Source: Roseivirga sp. BDSF3-8 | Lineage (GTDB): Bacteria > Bacteroidota > Bacteroidia > Cytophagales > Cyclobacteriaceae | Assembly (NCBI RefSeq): GCF_041449215.1 | Contig: NZ_JBGNFV010000001.1 | Span: forward strand, 1,029,001-1,093,000 | Direction of reading: 5' to 3' | Length of the DNA stretch: 64,000 bases | Shown: piece by piece, positions 7,801-16,192 of the stretch | How the letters are laid out: the number at the start of each line of letters is the position of its first letter | Position numbering within the stretch: position 1 is the stretch's first letter | Notes under the pieces: model-generated | What the model was told of the DNA's origin: nothing | Database searches by the model: none | Seen by the model: only the letters and a program-made list of their open reading frames with translations | Translations under genes and position numbers: made by a program

Positions 7801-10703
7801 AACGTATCAGTAGAACCAAAACAGTAAGTGCCAGCCAAAGGACCCGAGACAGAGCCATCATTTACGAAAAAGTCTACAACAGGCTGCTCCTTCAGATAGA
7901 ACCCTTTCACATAGGTATCGTAGGTAGTGGCTGCATCAGACTGAGTCGTAGAACAAATTTGGCCAGATTTATTTCTGAAATCATAGCTGGTAGTCCGGGT
8001 ATAGTTGGCATAGAGTGAATAAGATCTGCCCGGCACCAGCCCCAGACTCGCTATATCAAGGGTAGCCCCTTCCCATGCTTTGGTGGTATTATTCCAGCTA
8101 CCTCCCGGAAGGGTACGCTGAGAGCCATTCTGATCATATATATATATGCTATTAACTACCCGGGTGTAGCTGTATCTGCGCTCACAGGTGGTGGAGTAGC
8201 TGCTCCAGTCATACTGTATAAAAGCAAAATCCGATGACAGGATCACATCAATGGACTGAGGCGTAACTGAGGTGATACAGTAATCTGATGCAAGGTTAGG
8301 CGCAGAGGTGGTAGCATCAGCATCATACACGCTAAAGACCTGATCGGCCGTATTAGTACAACCCGAATCTGAAGTATATACCAACGTTACACTATGGTTT
8401 CCTACCACATTAGGGTAAAAATAGTAAGTATTACCATCCTGATAAACACCAGGGCCGGTAAACGACAAAGTGCCCCCCGTAGGTACAACCGCAAAATTAT
8501 TTAAGGTAATCCGTGACTCTGTGTCAGCATAGGTGCCTTGCAGACTGGCGTCCCAGGATGCGGGGGGCAAATCATTTATACTTACATGTACAGTATCTGA
8601 AGATACGGCACTGCCACAACTGGTACCATCGCTGTTTTCGCAGTTTCTTACGAAGAATTCATAATTCGTGGCAGAATTGAGTGTCAGTGTGAAGATAGCA
8701 CCGCCACTCACATCAGTAGGCCTTAGGCTGGATCGCTGAGAACCATTCCTGTAGAGGTAAGTATTGGTAGAGTTCCCGTTCACGGCCATGAGTGTCAGTA
8801 CATCGCCTTTACAATAGCTTGTAGCAGTTGCTGCAGTATTGGATATCAGTACATCATTTTTCAGGATATACAGCTCCGGATCAGCACTTTGCTCATTGGT
8901 TACGTTAAATGTTCTTGTGGCCGTATCTGAGCAGCCAGTGGTATTATCCGTATAGGTATAGGTGATGGTGTGATCACCGGATAGGCCGGATGGAGAGAAG
9001 TAATAAATTCCGCCGGATTCGTATACACCATTACCGCTAAACGAAGCTGTACCGGCCGCAAGGTCATCGTCAGACATGGCAGTCAGGTTCTCGTTCCCAT
9101 CTGTGGAAGCATAGGAGGTTTTGATGCCTGACTTAAAATTGGCCGTAGGGTTATTGTTCTTATGTAAGTAGATGTAGTTACTTTCCAGTCCCCCGTCTTC
9201 TACAAAAATATAGCGGTTACCATCATTATTATTGAGGGTAACTTTTATGTATACGTATTCCCCTGATTCTACTTTGCTGTCCGGAGTAAGCTCGTAGTCT
9301 GTCCCCAGGTAGTTGATATAAATTTTCACACTGGACTCAACCACACCTTTTGCCAGAAATGTCAATTGCTCGCTTACGCATACCTCTTCTCTATTTACAG
9401 CGCTGTTATTAGAAACAAGAGTTCCGTTCTTATTAAGGAAGAACAGTTCAGGGCCGTCAGATACCACAAAATTCTGCGTGGCAGTAGAAGTACAGCCTCC
9501 TTCAGAATAAGTAGCAGTTATAGCATACGTACCTGCTTTGACGGGATCAAAAAAATAATTGGTGCCATCATACTGTACAAGATTACCGCTGAAGGTAAGG
9601 TCCCCCCCTGTAGGGCTTTCATCTACAATTGTCTCATCCAGCGTGATTGCCGCGCTGCCCGTAGTATAGTTATGGGTGGTGGAAGAAAAAGAAAGAGAGG
9701 GAGGGTTTTCAATCGAAAGATATATGGTATTGCTATTTGTCTCATCACTGCAGATATCAGACTCTCCGGAATCATCATTACAATTTCTGACTGTTACGGT
9801 CGTATTACCAGTATTAACCCCCGTTAGCGTAAAGTAATTATAGTCGCCTGATTCGGTAAACGTTTTGGTAATCTCAGAGCCTCCCACGAAGCATCTCAAT
9901 TCAGAATTTATGCCGTTTGCCACAGCAAAGTTCCTGGTACCCCCTACACACAACACCTCTCTGCTACCCGAATCGTTGGTAATGAAGTTGCCGTTTTCAT
10001 CTATAATATATAATACAGGATCTCCCGCACTGGCAGTGACTGTAAATGTGGCCGTAGCTTCAGCAGAAACACAACCATTCAGGGTGTATGTTACAGCGAC
10101 ATCAAATGATCCCGTGGCGGCAGAGGAAAAGGTATAATTGCCCGCACCATCATCAGACACTCCATAGCCGGAGAATACAAGGTCCCCGCTTCCGCCGCTG
10201 GTGGTCACCTCGGCATTCAGGTCTATTGACTGTCCTGCGGTAACAGCATATGGAGCTGCATCAAAACTGACCGTTGGGGCGTCTACCCCATTCAGGTACA
10301 GGAGGCTGAAAGCTTCGTCATCGCAAGGATCGGTCCCGCCTGTTTCTCCATCATCCTTACAGTTTTTCACTCGCAACCCAAAATTACCCGAAGAGGCCCA
10401 TATCTTAAAGGTGATTCCCCCATTGACTTCTTTAGGGTATATGTCATCCGTCCAGTCAGAGCCATTTCCTCTGAATACCTGCAGCTCATCTAACACACCA
10501 CCTGTCACAAAAATAGTGACGGAGTCAGAAGTACAGACGTCCTCTCGGTCAGAGGCTGAAGGTGTAGTGATCGGGATACCGTCCTTCAGCAAGTACAATA
10601 CAGGTGCGGGGTCTCCGCTACCAAGGGGTTTAGCTCCAAAAGAAGTAACGGAGACAAGCATGCAGAGCAGCCCTACACATATGGAAAGTAGCTGATTTAC
10701 CAT
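4851..10703 (-). CDS. Giant T9SS-secreted adhesin-like protein with PKD modules and a CxxC-less Omp28-like domain
   Basis: 1950 residues. A Sec signal peptide (about 1-24) is followed by four tandem modules of roughly 190-210 residues. Each opens LY(I/L)L-x-(N/D)G...SREDVC-like and closes with a GxYYF...TYT...GC strand pair. Further Ig-like modules follow, then two PKD domains with the FRWDFGDGTFSESP and YIWDFGDGTSLATAEP cores (about 1275-1290 and 1365-1380). A laminin-G-like segment (YEDFEAYDAATTGW onward) precedes a region at about 1615-1865 that resembles Omp28-type thioredoxin-fold proteins (VVLEHF, later LVKNSEVVDGEELRNLF and WSILVFVQ) but lacks the CxxC. Residues 1871-1950 (LKIYPVPA... 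to LILR) are a T9SS type A sorting domain. Surface attachment or adhesion is inferred; no catalytic site is recognised. Confidence 0.85.
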   Translation of the reverse strand: MVNQLLSICVGLLCMLVSVTSFGAKPLGSGDPAPVLYLLKDGIPITTPSASDREDVCTSDSVTIFVTGGVLDELQVFRGNGSDWTDDIYPKEVNGGITFKIWASSGNFGLRVKNCKDDGETGGTDPCDDEAFSLLYLNGVDAPTVSFDAAPYAVTAGQSIDLNAEVTTSGGSGDLVFSGYGVSDDGAGNYTFSSAATGSFDVAVTYTLNGCVSAEATATFTVTASAGDPVLYIIDENGNFITNDSGSREVLCVGGTRNFAVANGINSELRCFVGGSEITKTFTESGDYNYFTLTGVNTGNTTVTVRNCNDDSGESDICSDETNSNTIYLSIENPPSLSFSSTTHNYTTGSAAITLDETIVDESPTGGDLTFSGNLVQYDGTNYFFDPVKAGTYAITATYSEGGCTSTATQNFVVSDGPELFFLNKNGTLVSNNSAVNREEVCVSEQLTFLAKGVVESSVKIYINYLGTDYELTPDSKVESGEYVYIKVTLNNNDGNRYIFVEDGGLESNYIYLHKNNNPTANFKSGIKTSYASTDGNENLTAMSDDDLAAGTASFSGNGVYESGGIYYFSPSGLSGDHTITYTYTDNTTGCSDTATRTFNVTNEQSADPELYILKNDVLISNTAATATSYCKGDVLTLMAVNGNSTNTYLYRNGSQRSSLRPTDVSGGAIFTLTLNSATNYEFFVRNCENSDGTSCGSAVSSDTVHVSINDLPPASWDASLQGTYADTESRITLNNFAVVPTGGTLSFTGPGVYQDGNTYYFYPNVVGNHSVTLVYTSDSGCTNTADQVFSVYDADATTSAPNLASDYCITSVTPQSIDVILSSDFAFIQYDWSSYSTTCERRYSYTRVVNSIYIYDQNGSQRTLPGGSWNNTTKAWEGATLDIASLGLVPGRSYSLYANYTRTTSYDFRNKSGQICSTTQSDAATTYDTYVKGFYLKEQPVVDFFVNDGSVSGPLAGTYCFGSTDTFINPTLNGGTETYDPSYWSFSLIDLADTSDLSTYITGNRLSLSTLPPGDYGLTVNYAGSQILCDGTSGQRNFSISAQPATVVSDITVTNTSITPEVEYCEGESTRTWGIEVAGSPLVLSDLSGFSISPDPGTQALELISDTLYFHPDSLKAGFNYIFTYAYMYGGCNWEQDWEVFINPTPVPSFSGLVSEYCLDENPLVLSPGKGFLNGDFSLYTAGDSAITTVDGNPVFDVINELTYFFPEYLSVGEYKITYAIQDQNGCYGVSEPQAFSIRQPPQATYTYENVCFNDTLVFTPDILINPDPADTIGYTFRWDFGDGTFSESPIARKPVDFVGNKFVTLYVNDDLGCVGSFSQEVTTFPLPESDFTAFGFCSGHTTYLDATDAFNQNLSDGLTVVNYIWDFGDGTSLATAEPTVTHTFATAGRKDISLTVETEQGCIGSKTKAYFIYPVISGLSYYEDFEAYDAATTGWVNSSITQTEENSWQLHYADSTGYVWQTNANNTIYANNEQSYIESPCFDGSGLTDPVLALDIWRDIDEGADGAILLYSVNGGLTWNILGDTDSGINWYNGESILGVPGGEVNDSRRIGWTGTDSTWFRSRLSLIDVLNAGTTDTLYDGTFRFRMALGTNADNPGNDFDGFGFDNVYMGNKNRRVVLEHFAERSNTAAVSDAATVAAYADSRSDIIHMQYAIPDGTGSHVVRDGSQSARAYYYGISDGPVSVVDGRYMDISRSFMDWGLKNYSQESLVAAPYDLSISYSGGTGGDPLTIDVNILRNDQQEARGTVVGPVYLHTMLVKNSEVVDGEELRNLFMAAVPDAGGVRIEGDWLEGSARSETITLEYTPEENIGAGEWSILVFVQGGDNFGELNQYGRPVYQVHQAAIEPIGQSLEPAVVSGLDDEVNSGKLKIYPVPARDQLILDFGDILEADISYKLTDNLGRILREGHGRRGLDSHELSVADLDNGTYQIWIAQEGKKSVMRQLLILR

Positions 10704-11120
10704 GATATTACCGATATGGGATTAGTATGATGATTAGAAAGGCGCAGGCCTGAAACGAAAAAGGCATCAAATGGCAATACAGCAGACAAAACCGTACGTA
10801 CGGAAACAAAATAATTTCCTACGGCACGATAGCTAAGCCGGAACCTATTATCCTTTAATCGTTTAGTTTTCATTTCAAAGGTCATTGTGTGCAGGGAGGC
10901 TAATGGTGACATAGCCACTCACACAATTTTACCTTACAAAAATAAAAAAGGAATAGTGGGGATTGCAGGTGTTGTACTAAATCAGATTATATTATTGTAT
11001 TCCAAAGACTTTTATTCAGTCACACTTCACTTATATATTTTAATAAACTGACAATCAATATTTTACAAGGAATCACAAAGCAGAGTACCTGTTTTTACTG
11101 ACGTGGGATTTTACAGAAAA
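10704..11120. other. Long intergenic region upstream of the giant adhesin gene
   Basis: About 420 bp with no convincing gene. Half near the 1950-residue gene contains a perfect 12-bp palindrome CCGTACGTACGG at 10792-10803. The half near the nuclease gene is markedly AT-rich. The region must hold the promoter and leader of the 1950-residue gene. A 73-codon open frame (10697-10918, minus) overlaps the start of that gene and looks like chance. Confidence 0.5.
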
Positions 11121-11162
11121 GAAAAAAGAAAAGGCCATCCGCTAAAATGCAGATGGCCTTTT
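11121..11162 (-). terminator. Intrinsic terminator of the secreted nuclease gene
   Basis: An 11-bp perfect stem AAAAGGCCATC / GATGGCCTTTT with a 12-nt loop. On the minus strand it is followed by a T-rich run (CTTTTTTC). It lies 22 bp beyond the stop of the 1270-residue gene. Confidence 0.8.
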
Positions 11163-11183
11163 GATATGCTAAAAATCTAATTA

Positions 11184-14100
11184 TCAGCGGGTTACTACAA
11201 ACTTACTGGTAAATACTTCACCTGATGACGTAGCCATCTGTACGAAATAGATACCTGGTTTGTAGTCTCCAGCCTGTAGCTCTACTGTAGATACTGTACC
11301 GAAGGTTTCGGCAGCATCATGCAGTGTGCGCACCACCCGGCCATCGGAACCAAGCACCGAGATAGTTGTACGACCCTCTTCCAGGACGACAAACTGAATT
11401 TCTGCTTTGCCTGACACCGGATTTGGTGTAATGCTTAGCTCACTGTCTATATCGAGGTAATCCACGCTGGCGCCGGTACGGGCCATCATAAGGTCACCAC
11501 TGCACTGCTCTTCTGCAAAACATGCACCAATATTTGCACCTCTGCTAATAAAGAAGTCTGCCAGATGCTCAGGAAGACAAAGCTGCACATACAGGAAGTT
11601 TTTGATATTCCAGCAAAGGTTGAGTTTTTGCTTACCACGGCCATTGCCACAGGTTGCATCAATAGCACATACCGTAACCGAAACCTCCTGGATATTACCA
11701 CGCTCATCTTCTACTACAAGGGTGTAGGTGGTAGTCGTTTCAGGGCAAACCTGAATGCTGGCAGTGGTATCTCCATTACTCCATTTATAGCTGTACTCAC
11801 CTCTTCCGCCAGTAACATTGGCAGTAAGGGTGGTACACTCTTCAGGTCCATACCCGCTATACACGATCAGGTCTCCGTCAATACTAACTTCCAGGGGCTC
11901 AATAAGCTCAAAGCGGGTTAGTACAGGGATGTGGTCTGAGGTGGTATTAGCATAGTTGAATACCAGGTTGAAAGGTATGAGTATCTGCTCACTTCCCTCT
12001 ATGTAGTCAGGGTACAGCTCATCGCTGATAGTGATATGATCTATCACGTTATCCTGGAATACAAACGTACGGAGGCCAGCTTCACTAAGTGACTTAGTCA
12101 CCACTTTATAGTCCGGATCGTTAACAAAGATCTCATAAGGAGAAGGCTCCGTAGTGGCTTCATCAAGTACGGGCTCATCCACATCATCATTGTAGTCACC
12201 AAGGATAATTACCTGATCGTCACCGTAGTAAGTATCAAGTGTGTCCTTAAGCACCTGCACATCATAGGTACGACGTGCAAGGTTCTGAAGTCCCCGGCTA
12301 TTAGATACCGCGTGAATGTTTACAAGAGTTACCTCTTCGGTTACTCCGGCTACATTGGCTTCTACCTCAAGCAGGTAAGGCAGGCGACCACTGGCCCAGA
12401 AGCCTTCCAGGTCATCAGGGTAGCCAGGCAGCAGGCTGGTGTCACCGCTGGTGCGTAGTTCTGTGTAAAACTCATCAAACACCACGCGGTCGTTGAGTAC
12501 TGTTACCACATCCGTATTATAGATGTAGCATAGCTTCTGAGGAGGGAAGGTACCGTCGTCAGGCTGGAAGCTGAACGAATACACGTCAGAGCACATAGTC
12601 GCAAAGTTGCCCTCTAGCATAGACGCGAGGGTAGCAAGAAGGGCATCGTCACTCACTTCCTGTACGGCTATTATATCAGCATTCAGCTCATTAATAATCG
12701 TAACGGCATTTTCTAACTGAAGCTGTACATTATTAGGACCGAAGTTATTCTGAGTAGCACCGAAAAACTCCATGTTCCAGGTAGCTACATCCAGCGTAAG
12801 CGCAGGATCAATGTTGCTTCCTTCCGGCACGTAAGGCATTGCCTCAGGTATGTCTGATTCGAACCGGGGCAGTACCTGAAGACTACCACGGAAGCTACCT
12901 ACCACACCAGTTACTGTGGTACCTGCTTCGGGAATTACAGTACCCACCAGGCTTTCCACATCCGCGTCAATTCTCACATCGGTAGTGCCTGTGGCATCAC
13001 TGATAGAGTAATTGCTATTAGGGAAGAACACACCGCTATTACTGAATGTAACTCCTTCGAGGGTTACGAGCTGTCCTTCTACTGCGCCGAGCTGATCGAT
13101 TGTTACCACAGCAGGCTGAACCGGTGTGGCTGCACCAAGATCTGTCAGTTCAGTTACATCTACTAACTGCACCTGATCGTTAAACGCGCCAACAGAGGCT
13201 TTGATGCAAATGCTGTCACCGATAGCAAAATTACCGTCACCGTGAATCTGGCTGTCAAATACAGCTATTCCTCCAGTGGCATCTTCTATAAACGCAGGAC
13301 CACCAAACTGATCAGTCGCGGTAAGGGTACCGCAAACAACCACCTCCGTACCGAAAGTGAGGGTACGCGCTGTGGCAATAGACACAGTGTCAGATTCTGG
13401 CTCGGGATCAACTTCACCGCCAAATGACTGGCCGGTATTTACTTCACCATAGGTACTTGCAAACGGGCCGTCCCATACGAAATCTACATACGCAGACCCC
13501 GTTCCGGTAAGCTGTAGCGAAAAACCCACCTCGGTGCCTGAGCTTTCGCTAACACCAAGATCCTCACTGGTAAGTCCGTCAGCAGGACCACCTACAGCGA
13601 CAAACGCGCCTTCGTAGCTCAAAAACTGAATTACGCTGCCTTCGCTATCAACCAAGGCAAAACCGTCAGGACTGCCATTCTGCAGGCCACTGATGGCAAA
13701 GAAAAGTGTGCCATATCCGTTATCCTGTGAAGGAATAGTACCTGATAGAGCCACTGTGTTGTATGGACCTCCACCGTTACCATTGTAAAGGACAAGGCTA
13801 TATCCGGCAAGGTCGGTTCCGGCTGTACCGGCAACTTCTATACCCTCACCCACGTCAGAGCCGCTATTATCATAATGTACTTCGTTTACGAAAAGTACAG
13901 GCTCAGGCGCAATAAGGGTCTGGCCTGAGTTGATAGCTCCGTATGTTGAAGGAACAGGGCCCCCCCAGGTAAAGTCGGCATATGCGGCTCCGGTGCCTTC
14001 TAATTGTAATGAAAAACCAGTATCTGTTCCTGAAGACTCAGAAACACCGATGTCTTCGCTGCTCATGCCATCAGCAGGGCCTCCTACAGCGACAAACGCG

Positions 14101-14996
14101 CCTTCGTAGCTCAGGAACTGCACGACAGAGCCTTCTCCATCTACCAGGGCAATACCATCAGGGCTGCCATTCTGCAGGCCGCTGATAGCGTAAAACTGAA
14201 AGCCCCAGCCATTGCTGTCGTCAGCCAGTACGCCATTAAGGCTTATGGTGTTGTAGGGTGAGCCCCCATTACCATTGTAGGCTACAAGCGACCAACCGCT
14301 CAGGTCAAGACCGGCAAGGCCGGCTATTTCAACACCTTCATTTATGTCTGACCCGCTATTATCATAGTGGATTTCATTGATGAAAGCCACGGCAGGCACA
14401 TCGCTACCGCCATCGTCACCTCCGCCACCACCGGGAGTACCATCTCCGAAAGTCTGGCCGGTATTGACCATGTTGTATGTTGACTCGATAGGTCCTGTCC
14501 AGGTAAAATCAGAGTAGACTGTACCGCTACCTTCGAGCTGCAGGCTTTGGCCGGCAGGTGTTTCGAAAGTTTCAGCCACGCCAATGTCGGTGCTGGTCAT
14601 TCCTGAGGCAGGACCATCCGTCGCCTGGAATGAGCCTTCATAGCTCAGAAATTGTATGACAGTGGAGCCTTCTATTAGGACTATGCCGTCAGGGCCACCA
14701 TTTTGGATGCCTGATATACCGAAAAAGGCCGTTCCAAAGCCTCCCTCCTGGTTGCTCAGGGTACCTGAAAGGGGAACGGTATTGTATTGACCGCCGCCGT
14801 TTCCATTATAAAGGACGATGGAGTATGCAGACAGGTCGGTACCCTCAGGTCCCGCTACCTCTACCCCCTCGTTGGTGTCGGTACTGACATTGTCATAGTG
14901 TATCTCATTGATAAACACAGACTGGGCCTGAGCAGAGCTCAGCACACTATTTGTCAATACCATAAAGCAGAATGCTAAAAGTAAATTTTTAATCAT
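11184..14996 (-). CDS. T9SS-secreted endonuclease/exonuclease/phosphatase-family protein with three N-terminal repeat modules
   Basis: 1270 residues. Signal peptide (about 1-24), then three tandem modules of about 164 residues (about 28-185, 200-360, 366-525). Each starts (F/V)INE(I/V)HYDN, like a lamin-tail-type domain, and each contains GxE(V/I)AG, YNGNGG, PDG and QFLSYEG. An OB-fold-like segment (about 535-720) follows, then an endonuclease/exonuclease/phosphatase domain: LDVATWNMEFFG, IIAVQEV, ILGDYNDD and TTSDHIPVL supply the Asn, Glu, Asp-Asn and Asp-His catalytic residues of the fold. A YKWSNGDTTASI SprB-like repeat comes next. The last about 80 residues (LSITPNPVSG to FVVTR) form a T9SS type A sorting domain. 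Probably an extracellular DNase or phosphatase for nutrient scavenging; which of the two is not decidable. Confidence 0.88.
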   Translation of the reverse strand: MIKNLLLAFCFMVLTNSVLSSAQAQSVFINEIHYDNVSTDTNEGVEVAGPEGTDLSAYSIVLYNGNGGGQYNTVPLSGTLSNQEGGFGTAFFGISGIQNGGPDGIVLIEGSTVIQFLSYEGSFQATDGPASGMTSTDIGVAETFETPAGQSLQLEGSGTVYSDFTWTGPIESTYNMVNTGQTFGDGTPGGGGGDDGGSDVPAVAFINEIHYDNSGSDINEGVEIAGLAGLDLSGWSLVAYNGNGGSPYNTISLNGVLADDSNGWGFQFYAISGLQNGSPDGIALVDGEGSVVQFLSYEGAFVAVGGPADGMSSEDIGVSESSGTDTGFSLQLEGTGAAYADFTWGGPVPSTYGAINSGQTLIAPEPVLFVNEVHYDNSGSDVGEGIEVAGTAGTDLAGYSLVLYNGNGGGPYNTVALSGTIPSQDNGYGTLFFAISGLQNGSPDGFALVDSEGSVIQFLSYEGAFVAVGGPADGLTSEDLGVSESSGTEVGFSLQLTGTGSAYVDFVWDGPFASTYGEVNTGQSFGGEVDPEPESDTVSIATARTLTFGTEVVVCGTLTATDQFGGPAFIEDATGGIAVFDSQIHGDGNFAIGDSICIKASVGAFNDQVQLVDVTELTDLGAATPVQPAVVTIDQLGAVEGQLVTLEGVTFSNSGVFFPNSNYSISDATGTTDVRIDADVESLVGTVIPEAGTTVTGVVGSFRGSLQVLPRFESDIPEAMPYVPEGSNIDPALTLDVATWNMEFFGATQNNFGPNNVQLQLENAVTIINELNADIIAVQEVSDDALLATLASMLEGNFATMCSDVYSFSFQPDDGTFPPQKLCYIYNTDVVTVLNDRVVFDEFYTELRTSGDTSLLPGYPDDLEGFWASGRLPYLLEVEANVAGVTEEVTLVNIHAVSNSRGLQNLARRTYDVQVLKDTLDTYYGDDQVIILGDYNDDVDEPVLDEATTEPSPYEIFVNDPDYKVVTKSLSEAGLRTFVFQDNVIDHITISDELYPDYIEGSEQILIPFNLVFNYANTTSDHIPVLTRFELIEPLEVSIDGDLIVYSGYGPEECTTLTANVTGGRGEYSYKWSNGDTTASIQVCPETTTTYTLVVEDERGNIQEVSVTVCAIDATCGNGRGKQKLNLCWNIKNFLYVQLCLPEHLADFFISRGANIGACFAEEQCSGDLMMARTGASVDYLDIDSELSITPNPVSGKAEIQFVVLEEGRTTISVLGSDGRVVRTLHDAAETFGTVSTVELQAGDYKPGIYFVQMATSSGEVFTSKFVVTR
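13591..14113 (-). repeat. Near-identical DNA within adjacent repeat modules of the nuclease gene
   Basis: The 31-bp sequence at 13591-13621 recurs exactly at 14083-14113. The offset is 492 bp, exactly 164 codons, which is the module length. This suggests recent duplication or gene conversion between modules 2 and 3; module 1 is clearly more diverged. Confidence 0.85.
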
Positions 14997-15180
14997 AACT
15001 TACATTTATGGGTTGTCCAGTTAAGCGCCATAAAAGTAATAAAAATTTACCCCTGATAAGTTTTTCTTATGTTAAGGGAATATTAAGCAGGCAAAAGCAC
15101 TTCAAAAGTTACACGAACATTATTCGGCTAAATAATTGAAGGCTAAGGATTAATGTTATTAGATAAGTCGAGAAGATTCC

Positions 15181-16119
15181 TTACAGCTTTTCGGGATTCA
15201 TAGCGGTAAGGCTCTGGTTGCTTAGCAAACTTCTGACGGCTTTCGCCAGTAAACGGCCACAGGTTATCACCTTAACCTTGGGGCTTTCAGGCAGGGGATA
15301 TACAGTATCACTGACAATAAGTGCTTCAAGGGGGCTTTTTTCTATTCGTTCCAGGGCATTTCCGGTAAGCAGCCCGTGCGTGCAGTAGGCCCTTACACTC
15401 TTAGCACCCGTTTCCATAATTAGTTCTGATGCCTTGCACAGGGTACCTGCTGTGTCCACCATATCATCAATAATAACCACATGACGTCCCTCTACCATAC
15501 CGATGATCTCCATGTGGCTAACCTGATTAGGTCTAAGTCTTTCCTTATGGATTACCGCAATTTCGCAATCCATTCTTTCCTTATAGTTCTTTATACGCTT
15601 TAAGCCTCCAAAATCGGGACTGCAGAGGCACAGGTTATCAAGCTGCTGCTCAGAAATATGTGCGCTAAACTCGCGGCCCATACCCAGGTGATCAAACGGA
15701 ATGTTATAGAAGCCTTCTATTGCATTGGCGTGCATGTCAATAGAAATCATGCGATTGGCACCAGCTTGCTGGATCAGGTCAGCCACAAGGCGGCTGGCAA
15801 TGGATACACGCTGACCATCCTTACGCTCCTGCCGGCTATGAGGCAGGTAGGGCACAAGGCAAATAACCTCCCTTGCACTGGCTCGGCGGGCCGCATCGAT
15901 AGCCATAAACAGCTCAAAAAGATTGGAATAGGGCATACTGGCAAAAGCCACCAGGAACACAACCATGCCGCGTACGGACTCCTCATACCGCACAAATACC
16001 TCCCCATCACTAAACGTTTCACTATGGAGTTTCCCCAGCTCAATGCCTAATTCAGAAGCGACGGTTTGGCCTAACTGGCGGGCATGTGAGGTAGCGAAAA
16101 GTTTAAAATCCTGCTGCAT
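15181..16119 (-). CDS. prs: Divergent ribose-phosphate pyrophosphokinase (PRPP synthetase)
   Basis: A 312-residue class I-like PRPP synthetase, which transfers pyrophosphate from ATP to ribose-5-phosphate. Visible elements are the FSDGEVFVRYEESVRG block (about 36-51), the catalytic-loop region YLPHSRQERKDGQR (91-104), DMHANAIEGFY (128-138) and the PRPP-binding loop VVIIDDMVDTAGT (214-226). Several positions differ from the housekeeping enzyme: FGYARQDRK is LPHSRQERK and DLHAxQIQGFF is DMHANAIEGFY. It therefore looks like a specialised paralog. It lies just downstream of the NadM-like/Nudix gene, which suggests service in NAD or nucleotide salvage (inference). A Bacteroidota-type promoter sits directly upstream. 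Confidence 0.88.
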   Translation of the reverse strand: MQQDFKLFATSHARQLGQTVASELGIELGKLHSETFSDGEVFVRYEESVRGMVVFLVAFASMPYSNLFELFMAIDAARRASAREVICLVPYLPHSRQERKDGQRVSIASRLVADLIQQAGANRMISIDMHANAIEGFYNIPFDHLGMGREFSAHISEQQLDNLCLCSPDFGGLKRIKNYKERMDCEIAVIHKERLRPNQVSHMEIIGMVEGRHVVIIDDMVDTAGTLCKASELIMETGAKSVRAYCTHGLLTGNALERIEKSPLEALIVSDTVYPLPESPKVKVITCGRLLAKAVRSLLSNQSLTAMNPEKL

Positions 16120-16159
16120 GGTATAATGTGGTTTGGAATTTTATGAGTTAAGCCTTCTG

Positions 16160-16192
16160 CAAACATAGCGATGTAAGGCTTTCCTACGCAAA
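16160..16192 (-). promoter_or_regulatory. Bacteroidota-type promoter for the prs paralog
   Basis: On the minus strand, TTTG (16192-16189), a 21-nt spacer and TATGTTTG (16167-16160) match the TTTG / TAnnTTTG consensus. Initiation would fall around 16153, about 35 nt before the ATG. The -33 element overlaps the 3' end of the upstream NadM-like gene. Confidence 0.55.

Noticed and set aside
10201-10695. 164-codon plus-strand frame at the adhesin N-terminus
   Set aside because: Antisense of the signal peptide and first module of the 1950-residue protein.
10697-10918. 73-codon minus-strand frame upstream of the giant adhesin
   Set aside because: Overlaps the adhesin start, has no signal peptide or domain, and lies in the expected promoter region.
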